Positions 23,776 to 34,700 of a DNA stretch of 64,000 nucleotides are shown here, one piece after another. The notes beneath the pieces were generated by a model that was not told the origin of the DNA, did no database searches, and saw nothing but the letters and a program-made list of their open reading frames with translations. The stretch is from positions 18,265,236 through 18,329,235 of the forward strand of contig BROE01000020.1 of the NCBI GenBank assembly GCA_036571765.1, in the 5' to 3' direction. The position numbers were made by a program, and so were the translations under genes. This DNA comes from Plecoglossus altivelis (Eukaryota; Chordata; Actinopteri; Osmeriformes; Plecoglossidae). The number at the start of each line of letters is the position of its first letter. The first letter of the stretch is position 1.

Positions 23776-25368
23776 TTACGTAGCCAGGTCAACGTACCCT
23801 ACGTATTAGGAAGCGCAATTCCCTTACCCTCTGGCAATTATGTATATTTAACAGTAAAATTACAGTAGGTACAATTGCGTGCCCGGTATTTGGTGATATG
23901 TGGACTTGTAAAAGTTTTAATGGCTACGACCGTTAAAGGGCATCTTCATCGTTAAATCTCATATTCACCTATATTGAGTCAGTGAAGGTTGTGGATTTCA
24001 GTCTCACACTAAACAACTGTGTGTTCAAGTCCCTCTGTTACTGCACAGAATGGTGTACATTAGGGGTGCCTAGGACATAGAGAAAAAAGTGTTGGATGCA
24101 AATTAAAGGAGCATGCTACTGCATTTGTTTTTCAATGTGCATACACCCATTCAGTCACACCCACTTTCATGCACACAAATAAACACACACATACACACAC
24201 ATAGCTCTCATACACTCACCAACATAAGGTGCCACATTTGTCCAGATACTCTCTAGCTTGTGTTTTTCAACAACTTGCTGTCCTTTGCCAAAACTTCACT
24301 TTTATGATGCGACAGTGTAGCTTTGGCAAAAGACTATTCACATTTTCATATAGCCCTTCCTCCATTCGGCTGAGCTGGTTTACCTTTTAAGCACCCTTGA
24401 CATAGCTAGTGGCAAATAAGTGCCACTCCAGCGGAATAAAGCACATACGAGACAGATAAGGGCAGTCATGAACTTGAGATCCTCTCCTTAAATGTAGTGG
24501 GCATAAATGGCCTCTTTTCTACAAGATAGCCAGCCTCTCATGATAAGGAGAATCTACACTCAGAGTTTTGACCATCTTAGTCATCTGAACCAAATCTGAT
24601 AGGTCACACCATGCCCATACGCGGGGGGGTGGGGGGGGGGGCAAAGGTCCAGAATTTAAGTAGTTTTTGAATGTGATTATTGTTGTTTTAATCAATATCG
24701 ATACAATCATAATTAAATACAAAAGGAGGACAACAACTGCTAAAAGTTCCACTCTTTGAAAAAAAAGAACCCCCCTTTCAATAGGCTGGCTACGGACCTG
24801 CAGACATACTCTCTGGCAAACTACAGACATGCCTCTAGGGGATCATTCTTGAGCCAGTTTTGGTTCAGACTTAGTTGACTGAACCACCGGCACTATGTCA
24901 ATGTTATTGTTGACTACACTGTGGTTTCTCACAAGTTTTTCTTGTTTGAGTGTTGAGTGTTTAGGGATGGCCTTGCTTTGGCAGCGATGTGAAGCAGCAT
25001 CAATTTCCTGATTGTTTATCTACTATATCCAAACACTTATTTTGTACCTTTTCATCCTTTTTAAAAGGTCAGATGGCTATGGTTTAGGCACTTTTTTGCA
25101 GGAGAAGACTGCCATTTAACATCATCTCATCATGTACCTGGACAACAGGGACAGCATTGCATGTATTCTTCTAAAATCACAACTTTATGAGAATTATGCT
25201 CTGTATATTATATTTGATAAATGGTACTGACCCTAATTCAAGTGGTTACCAACTGAGATTACGAAGCGAAGGACCTTTCTCCAAAGTCCTGAACCCACGA
25301 AGTAACAGAGGCTTGGAATGAAGAGATTGGTGGCTCTCTAAAAACAATATCCTATCAAATGTAAAGGT
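23776..25368. other. Intergenic stretch without recognised gene
   Basis: AT-rich sequence with a small CA tract near 24160-24210 and a G run near 24623-24641. Nothing coding is supported. Confidence 0.5.
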
Positions 25369-25374
25369 TTTATT
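25369..25374 (-). terminator. Candidate polyadenylation signal, paralogue A
   Basis: TTTATT on the + strand (AATAAA on -), about 315 bases after the paralogue A stop codon. Confidence 0.4.
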
Positions 25375-25688
25375 TTAATCAGTGCAGCAGTGAAAACATT
25401 TGTCTCAAACGTCCTGTAAAATACAAAAGGTTGTGTAATCTCCTTGTCCCCCTAAAATCTTAAAGTAATGTATTGGAAAGAACAAAATGCTAAATAGTTG
25501 GAAAAATTTTTAATTTATCATTTCATCAAAATTAAAGCCGACTGAAAACAAAACTGAAAAAACAAACAAATGCACAACTAGGCCAAGAAAGTTCATCTTT
25601 CCAGCACACTTTAATTTACAAATCACTCATAATGCTTAGGGTATTTCATTACTCTGCATACAACCCTTCAGAACACTGTCATACATCT

Positions 25689-28600
25689 TCAAGAGAGGGA
25701 ATATTCTGGAATTTTGAACTTGTAAGACTTGTAAGGAGCAGCAGTAATCCACCCAGAGGCTAGAGTAGTGGGTGCGTTAGTCTTAGCGGTTAGCATCTGG
25801 GGATCAATGGATGCTGTTCGCGTAGGGCCAGTTTCTGAGAATGGTGTAGGAGACCCTGAAAGTGCAGGGAATCCTTGGAAATTGGGGAGCCATGGGTAAT
25901 GGTGGTAAGGAGGCCGCTCAGGCATCTTAGGATCAGAAATGCCTTCTGTAGGAGCCAGAGCTCTCGTAGTGGCAGTCATGGGGAACGGTCTGGGGAACCT
26001 TGAGTCTCGAAGGAACCCTCGGAAATGGGGGAACCTTGTGACACGGGGGTGAGGTGGTAGATCTGGTAAGTCAAGATCGAAGGAGCCTCCAGTGGAGGGT
26101 GCAGCCATCTTTGCGGTCGGTATTTTGGGATTATCAGGTGCATCTTTTGCAGGGGGGCTCAATGACAATGGTCTAGGAAACCCTGACTGCGCAGGGAACC
26201 CTTTGAAAAGAGGGAACCCTGGGTAATGGTGGTACGGAGACCGCTCCGGAATCTGAGGATCAGGGGAGTCTGCAGTACTGAGTGTGGGTCTTGTAGTAGC
26301 AGTTATTGGGAATGGTCTGGAAAACCCTAGGTATGGCAGGAATCCTGGAAACCGGGGGATTCTGGGATGTGAAGGAAATCCTGGGTATGAAGGGAACCCT
26401 GGAAAGTGGGGTAATCCAGGACCTGGGTATGAGGGAAGCGTCACTGACTCTGGATCGGATGAGTTGGCAGCAATGGGTATCTGGGGATCTGTGGGTGCAT
26501 CTCTTGTAGTGGCAGTCACTGGGAAAGGTCTGGGATCTCTGGGGTATAGAGGCAATGCTGGGAACAAAGGCTGCTCTATTGATTCAGAATCAGGAGGGGC
26601 TTCAGTAGAGGGTGCAGTAGTCTTGGTGGTTGGCGTTTGTGGGTCTGTCGGTGAAGCTCTCGTAGGTTCCGTGTTTGGGAAGAGTCCAGGTAACCCTGAG
26701 AACTGGGAGAACCCAGAGTATGGAGGGAAGCGAGGGAACTGGGGAGGCAAAGGAAGCTCTGCCGACTCTGGATCAGAAGGGCCTGCAGCAGTGGGAGCAG
26801 AAGTTCTTGTGGTTGGGATCTGGATATCAACAGGTGCATCTTTTGTACTGTCAGTTGTGGGGAACTGTGAGTATGGGGAGAACCCTGGGAAGAAGAAGAA
26901 CCCTGACTGTGGAGGGAACCCTGGGAAATGGGGATGAGGAAGTTGTTCTGGTGTCCAAGCATCCGAAGGCCTGGCAGTAGTGGGTGCAGCAGTGTTTGTT
27001 GTCAGCATCTGAGGATCAGTAGGTGCAGCTCTCGTTGTGTCAGTTGTGGGGAACTGCGAGTGTGCAGGGAATGCTGGGAAATAGAAGAACCCTGAATGTG
27101 GAGGGAACCCTGGGAACTGGGGATGAGGAAGGTGTCCTGGTGTCCAAGTATCAGAAGGCCTGGCAGTAGAGGGTGCAGCAGTGTTTGAGGTCAGGATCTG
27201 AGGAAGAGTAGGAGTAACTCTCATTGTGTCAGCTGTAGGGAATTGAGTGTATGGAGGGAACCCTGGGAAATAGAAGAACCCCGAATGTGGAGGGAACCCT
27301 GAGAAATGGGGATAAGGAAGTTGTTCTGGTGTCCAAGCATCAGAAGGGTTGGCAGTAGAGGGTGCAGCAGTGGTTGTGGTCAGCGTCTGAGTAACAGCAG
27401 ATGCAGCTCTCGTAGTGACAGTCATTGGGAATGGACTGAGGAACCCTGGGTAAGGAGGGAATCTTGAAAACCAGGGGTAAGATGACATTTTTGTCAGCTG
27501 AGAGTTGTAAGAGTGTGCAGTTCTTGCAGTGGAAGTCATGGAGGACATCTTGGGATCCCCAAGGTACAAAGGGAATCCTGCGTTCTGGGAGTTGGAGGGC
27601 AGCTCTACCGATTCAGGATCAGACGAGTCTGTAGTAGTGGTCATCTGGGAATAGCCTGGGAACCAGGAGTATAAAGGGAGCTCTTCTGATTGAGAATCGG
27701 AGGAGTCTGCAACATTGAGAAGATCCGCAGTGATGGAAACAGTTGTTTTTGTGGTTGGCATTTGAAGATCAGCTGGTGCAACCCTCGTAGAGTCAGTTGT
27801 GGGAAAGTATGGGGGGAACCATGGGAAATGCGGGAACCCCGGTAAATATGAGTAAGGAGACTTCGGATGGGAAGGGTCTGCAGCAGGCACAGGACTGTTT
27901 GTGGTTAGCATCTGGGGAGTGGCAGGGCTTGTTGTTGGAATGCCAGAAAGAATAGCAGGTGTTGATGGACAGGATACCATCAACTCTTGATCATCCACCA
28001 ACAGGACAAGAACATGATCCCCGTCCTATCAAATAACAAGAGAATTACATCAGGTATGCCATTTACATGTGTGACCACAAGATGGCACTGTGGACTGTAC
28101 CTTTAATGTGATGCAGGGTTCCTTATAAGGTGCTTTGATGGTCAAATCTCTGGAGTTTGATTCCACAATGAATCCACAAGGTTCACCAGATAACAGCAAG
28201 GGCTCCCATGCATCAGAGACTAAAATACATTATACATCCCTCATGTTTATATAATAACCATAAACGTTTCTCAAAACTAAACCAGAACACCGTTTTACTC
28301 CTAGATTGGCATGTCTCAAAATAGTGCCATGAGCTTTGTACAATTATAAAATGTACCTTTTACATGGACTACAGCTGCTGCGATATTACCCATGTTTAAC
28401 AACATTCCATTCATGAAGCAGGAGACAGAAGGGGGAGGAGTTGCAAGAGGACAAGACATTTTCATGGATTTTCCCCACAGCTTCAGATGCAGCACATGAT
28501 CCCCACCCTGTTGAAAGAATATTTTGGATATTTCAATACATGCATCTGTTTGACTTGTGATCATCACAAACCCTTCGTTAGGTGAATTACCTGTTCAGTA

Positions 28601-29266
28601 ACATGGCAGCCTTTGTACGGAGCTACAAAAAGCACATCTCTGCGTGACCTTCGCACAGAGAACCCGCACTGAGAAGGCATCCGAGTCAAGGGAATGAGAG
28701 ACCCCTCACCTACAAAAAGCAGAACCTCAGATTCAACTACACTCTGTTGTCACCAGAAATCCACAGCAATCTATCATTAATCTCACCATTGTCAACCAGA
28801 AAATGGGAAACCTTCCCTCCCTTGACTCGCAAGGTCATAGCATCATCAGTGCACTGCACAGCAGGTCCCATGTCTTTTAGTTTAGCATTCATTAGCAGGT
28901 GCCGAGCTAACAACAAAAAAAAGGGTCATGGGAAAATATAAAAGTTTGAGCGATCTCTTTATGAACGCCTTTGTAAAATTCAAACATTGTCCACTCACAA
29001 TCCTTAGCTGCGGTTTTGTAATCATCATCATTATCTGGATCAAAGGCAAAAAATCCCCTTTGTGTTATGACGCCAGCAACGACTCCAGGCTTAATTTTGT
29101 CCCTTAGACTTTCTCCACTAAATTGTCTCTCAATTTCTGTCATATTTTTGTTTTCATTTTTTAATCTGAACAATCTTGTATCTGTAATACTTCCAGAGGA
29201 AACTGCTAAGAAAGAGGTTAAGGTCCCCACAATCAAGGGGTATATTGCAGGGTTATTCAAAGGCAT
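25689..29266 (-). CDS. Paralogue A: secreted ZP-N-like, proline-rich repeat protein (frame disrupted in exon 2)
   Basis: Exons (- strand): 29266-28999 (an in-frame ATG at 29296 is also possible), 28906-28589, 28507-28357, 28219-28101, 28025-25689. Exon 1 encodes a signal peptide (PLIVGTLTSFLAVSS). Exon 2 has CTDDAMTLRVKG and CGFSVRRSRRDVLFVAPY; exon 3 has GGDHVLHLKLWGKSMKMSCP. Together they resemble a four-cysteine ZP-N module. Exon 4 and the start of exon 5 repeat the pattern: CGFIVESNSRDLTIKAPY, then GDHVLVLLVDDQELMVSCP. Exon 5 then has about 750 residues of repeats such as GFPPHSGFFYFPGF and TARPSDAWTPEQLP. In exon 2 one base is missing relative to paralogue B, giving TAG at 28737-28739. 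The C-terminus also appears frameshifted relative to C. Possibly an egg-envelope protein, possibly decaying; I do not know a named orthologue. Confidence 0.65.
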
Positions 29267-29366
29267 AACTTTGTTGAACAGTGCCATTTCATCCAATCAC
29301 ACTCAAAATATCCCTCAAAAGGCCACCACATTTGACACAGCTTTAACCTCTTCTCTCAAATTGCAC

Positions 29367-29395
29367 GACCAATCAAATGTTAGGTAGGTCAGTAT
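29367..29395 (-). promoter_or_regulatory. Shared upstream block, paralogue A
   Basis: The + strand reads ACCAATCAAATGTTAGGTAG followed by GTCAGT, about 100 bases upstream of the start codon. It contains an inverted CCAAT box and matches blocks upstream of paralogues B and C. Confidence 0.55.
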
Positions 29396-31523
29396 TTATT
29401 CAAATATGTCGTAGGTGCAATTGAATCACTGGTAGTCGCCATGTCTATATACCTTTTTTTGATGAACTTACAATCATTTTTGTTTGTTAGGTTTGACCCA
29501 TGAAAGTTTCCGGTTTCAGACGAGCGAATTACTGATTTTGTAGAAATCTGAGAATTTAGAATCATAAACAGTAGGCAAGTTACCGTGGTATAAAAAAAGC
29601 AATGTCCGTGAAAAGTAGCTCATCCCTGTTCGTATACATAAATCGCGCCGACGTTGGCCTCATGTGTAAAAGTTACACCTGGAAGATGACGTATGGACAT
29701 CGTTTGCCAATTGGCAAGACCTTGTCGAGACGTCTGCATGTGATGGAAACTGACATCTACACAATGTGTAGACAATAAATCGAAGCCACTCGGTCGCTTT
29801 GCAGATATATCCCGCTAGCTACTACATTAATTGACTTATTTTGGATCTCTCAGACAGCAAATATGTCACTATCTATAACCGATCTGAAATTTCACCTCGC
29901 AAAGGAACACGTATAGGCTGAACATCAACTTTTATAGGTATGTAAGGAGACAATGAAAAATAATATGCTTTACCACCCAAAATGTGTGTGGGAATTATAA
30001 TGAAGAGACAATTCAAGTTAAAGATTTAACATCAGGCTGGATGATTCCATCAAGTTCTTAAAAGAACTCCAACACACACAGATGCTTCAATAGGTTCCTA
30101 AAGTGCGTTGCATTAAGCACTGGTCTAAAATAAAGTCTAGCCTCATCGAGAACTTTGCAGCTTTGCGATTCCTCATCCTCCATCCGTCTCCACCTCCACA
30201 GCCCTCCATTGACTGTACTTTCACTCCCTGGTAACAGTAACTGCAGAATTTAAACATTTCCCGACGTATTGTTAAACCATAATGTATGAGTGTATCTAGG
30301 CTCAAGTTACTTATATTACAGCCGAAACAGTCAGTAATTAGACTAGTGAGCAAACCTAAGAACAGCACAGAGATAAGAAATACGATAATGGGTCGACACT
30401 TGTCAGACTTGATGAATATAATACGACGTTTAGATTTCAGGCCGACGTTGGCATGACGTATGTGTGCTATTTTAGATCAAGCCAGAGGATCATTTATTGC
30501 ATCATGCGTGTAAAATTGGTATTGTGGTCGGTATATGTAATCACAATTGTGGGCTCTCATATCCCCCTGTATTTATTTACCCTCGACTATACACTGGATT
30601 TTGAAATGACAGGCGGTTATGTAAACATTGTATCACTGCTCTTGTGCGTCGAGAATTGGAACTATGTGGATTTACACTCCAGGGCAATAAAAGCCGTAGA
30701 TTATGAAAATATCCGTTTTTTCCACTCATCACTACAATTGCAGCATAACACTAGCCTGTATTGTTCAGTTGAGTCGGTGTGCTTTTTTCGTCAGCAGTGC
30801 TGGATATGGTCGTTCATAATGTTGAGTGTTTAAAATAAATCTTCCAAACTTGTTTGAACGTGTATCAACATTTAACGTTTATTCGATGTTGTATCAATAC
30901 CGCAAAGCTCAAACAAGTTGAGAATATAGGAAGCTTAACACTTAAAACAAAGCTAAGTTCGACAGACTAGTTTAATGCAATAGTTTGGAATCTTAAATGT
31001 TAGGCTGTACAACTCGTCCAATTAAGATCGTTTCAAGTTGCATTCTTCAGTTAATTTGGTTAAATTAGTCCCAACAATAATCCTTCATGCTAGTGGACGT
31101 CTTAAACAGCACCTGTTTACAAGACAAGGCAAATCAGGAAAAGCCCCAAACTTGCTCAATCACCCAGGTCCATAAGTTTCCTACCCATTAGCCCCAGCAC
31201 CTCCAGTTAAAAACTAGAAGCCAGAACAGACTGTGCAAGTGTAAACAAACAGACTTTAGTTCCTCCCATCTGAATGTAACCAGAACCACTTGTGCCCGAA
31301 GAGGCAGCTTGATTGTGGTGTATTGGCAAGACAGGTTAAAAAGAATAAAGGTAGGGGGTGTTCAACCTTTACCTCCACTGCAACTGAAGGTGCCCTTATT
31401 TAACAAATCAACCAAATGTTCATATCCATGCAAGACATTTGTGAACTGACTCTCCAACTCCTTCCCAGTCAACATAGCATGCCTCATAAATGACAATAGA
31501 AATGCTCTAGTACAAAAGGATTC
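29396..31523. other. Intergenic stretch without recognised gene
   Basis: AT-rich unique sequence between paralogues A and B. Open frames at 30087-30368 (-) and 30453-30833 (+) show no recognisable domain or splice context, and I do not call them genes. Confidence 0.5.
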
Positions 31524-31529
31524 TTTATT
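31524..31529 (-). terminator. Candidate polyadenylation signal, paralogue B
   Basis: TTTATT on the + strand, about 215 bases past the stop at 31742. Its context, GGATTCTTTATT, is also found downstream of paralogue C (39783-39793). Confidence 0.55.
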
Positions 31530-31741
31530 AAATTTCAGTCTCACTGAAAGACAATTGTTAAAAAATTAAGAGTGACGTTTGCATTCTCATGTTGAGGATA
31601 TTCGATTCAGCCTGAGGTGGGAGGAAAGGCATTGGTGCTGTGAGAACCAAAACAGGAATCCTTTGGAGCCGGTAACATTTGACGTATTGGGAGGGATCCT
31701 GGTACCCAACATCATAAAATTTGTTAGGCCATATGCTGAAA

Positions 31742-34700
31742 TCACTTTGGCTTTGAAGGACTGTACAGGGACCCAGTGGCTGCTGCGGAAATGGGCCCAA
31801 ACCTCTTAGTGGTAGATATTGGGAACTTTTTGGTCAATGTGTGAAGGTTGTGGTAACTGGGGAAATACGGGAACCCAAGAAACTTTGAATGAGGTGGGAT
31901 AGAATCGAAAGAATCTTCAGTACTGGGCTTCTGGGGAACCTTCAGGTCATCCCTTGTATCAGTTGGGAAAGATCCTGGGAACCCAGGGCATGAAGGGAAA
32001 CCAGCTGAATCTGGATTGGTAGGGTCTTCAGTACTAGGCATTTGGTAACCAGCAGATCCATCACTTGTTGGTAAGGGTTCAGGGATCCCAGGACATGAAG
32101 GGAAACCAACTGACGGTGGACTGGTAGGGTCTTTAGTAATGGGCCTGGGAGTTGTAACCGCTGGGCCATGGAACCAAGTTGATTCAGGATAAGTAGGACC
32201 TTCGGCAGTGGGCTGATGGGGACCAGCATATTCCCCACTTGTAGCAGGTGTTGGGGACAAGCCAGGGAACCCAGGGTATGAAGGGAAACCAGGGAGCTCT
32301 GGATCAGTAGGGTCTTCAGCACTGGGTTTCTGGGGACCAGTGGGTTCCTCACTTGTAGCAGTAGTTGGAGGTTGTTCAGGGAAGCCTACGTATGAAGGGA
32401 AACCAGGCAGCCAAGGGTAGGATGGGAATCCAGTAGGGTCTTCAGCATCAGGCATATGGGGACCAGCATATTCCCCACTCGTAGCAGGTGTTGGGGACAA
32501 GCCAGGGAACCCAGGCATTTCAGGGTATGAAGGGAAACCAGGGAGCTCTGGATCAGTAGGGTCTTCAGCACTGGGCTTCTGGGGACCAGTGGGTTCCTCA
32601 CTTGAGGCAGTGGTTGGAGGCTGTCCAGGGAAGCCAGGCAGCCAAGGGTAGGATGGGAATCCAGTAGGGTCTTCAGCACCAGCATATTCCCCGCTTGTAG
32701 CAGGTGTTGGGGACAAGCCAGGGAACCCTGGGTATGAAGGGAAACCAGGCAGTTCAGGGTATGAAGGGAACCCAGTAGGGTCTTCAGCACCAGGCATATG
32801 GGGACCAGCGGGTTCCTCACTTGTAGCAGTGGTTGGGGGCTGTCCAGGGAAGCCTACGTATGAAGGGAAACCAGGCAGCCAAGGGTAGGATGGGAACCCA
32901 GTAGGGTCTTCAGCACCAGGCATATGGGGACCAGCATATTCCCCACTTGTAGCAGGTGTTGGGGACAAGCCAGGGAACCCAGGGTATGAAGGGAAACCAG
33001 GGAGCTCTGGATCAGTAGGGTCTTCAGCACCAGGCATATGGGGACCAGCATATTCCCCACTTGTAGCAGGTGTTGGGGACAAGCCAGGGAACCCAGGCAG
33101 TTCAGGGTATGAAGGGAAACCAGGGAGCTCTGGATCAGTAGGGTCTTCAGCACTGGGCTTCTGGGGACCAGTGGGTTCCTCACTTGAGGCAGTGGTTGGA
33201 GGCTGTCCAGGGAAGCCTGGGTATGAAGGGAAACCAGGCAGCCAAGGGTATGATGGGAACCCAGTAGGGTCTTCAGCACCAGGCATATGGGGACCAGCAT
33301 ATTCCCCGCTTGTAGCAGGTGTTGGGGACAAGCCAGGGAACCCAGGGTATGAAGGGAAACCAGGCAGTTCAGGGTATGAAGGGAAGGCAGGGAGCTCTGG
33401 ATCAGTAGGGTCTTCAGCACCAGGCATATGGGGACCAGTGGGTTCCTCACTTGAGGCAGCGGTTGGAGGCTGTCCAGGGAAGCTTGGGTATGAAGGGAAA
33501 CCAGGCAGTTCAGGGTATGAAGGGAAGGCAGGGAGCTCTGGATCAGTAGGGTCTTCTGCACCAGGCATATGGGGACCAGCATATTCCCCGCTTGTAGCAG
33601 GTGTTGGGGACAAGCCAGGGAACCCAGGCATTTCAGGGTATGAAGGGAAACCAGGCAGTTCAGGGTATGAAGGGAACCCAGTAGGGTTTTCAGCACCAGG
33701 CATATGGGGACCAGCATATTCCCCGCTTGTAGCAGGTGTTGGGGACAAGCCAGGGAACCCAGGGTATGAAGGGAAACCAGGCAGTTCAGGGTATGAAGGG
33801 AAACCAGGCATATGGGGACCAGTGGGTTCCTCACTTGAGGCAGTGGTTGGAGGCTGTCCAGGGAAGCCTGGGTATGAAGGGAAACCAGGCAGCCAAGGGT
33901 AGGATGGGAACCCAGTAGGGTCTTCAGCACCAGGCATATGGGGACCAGCATATTCCCCACTCGTAGCAGGTGTTGGGGACAAGCCAGGGAACCCAGGGTA
34001 TGAAGGGAAACCAGGCAGTTCAGGGTATGAAGGGAAACCAGGGAGCTCTGGATCAGTAGGGTCTTCAGCACCAGGCATATGGGGACCAGCATATTCCCCA
34101 CTTGTAGCAGGTGTTGGGGACAAGCCAGGGAACCCAGGGAGCTCTGGATCAGTAGGGCCTTCAGCACCAGGCATATGGAGACCAGCATATTCCCCACTTG
34201 TAGCAGGTGTTGGGGACAAGCCAGGGAACCCAGGGTATGAAGGGAAACCAGGGAGCTCTGGATCAGTAGGGTCTTCAGCACCAGGCATATGGGGACCAGC
34301 ATATTCCCCACTTGTAGCAGGGGTTGGGGGCTGTCCAGGGAAGCCTGGGTATGAAGGGAAACCAGGGACCTCTGGATCAGTAGGGTCTTCTGCACCAGGC
34401 ATATGGGGACCAGCATATTCCCTGCTTGTAGCAGGTGTTGGGGACAAGCCAGGGAACCCAGGCATTTCAGGGTATGAAGGGAAACCAGGCAGTTCAGGGT
34501 ATGAAGGGAACCCAGTAGGGTCTTCAGCACCAGGCATATGGGGACCAGCATATTCCCCACTTGTAGCAGGTGTTGGGGACAAGCCAGGGAACCCAGGGTA
34601 TGAAGGGAAACCAGGGAGCTCTGGATCAGTAGGGTCTTCAGCACTGGGCTTCTGGGGACCAGTGGGTTCCTCACTTGAGGCAGTGGTTGGAGGCTGTCCA

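Noticed and set aside
30087..30368. 93-residue - strand open frame
   Set aside because: No homology recognised and no splice or polyadenylation context tying it to a gene.
30453..30833. 126-residue + strand open frame between paralogues A and B
   Set aside because: Hydrophobic but without a recognisable family, clear Kozak context or splice partners; AT-rich chance frame is likelier.
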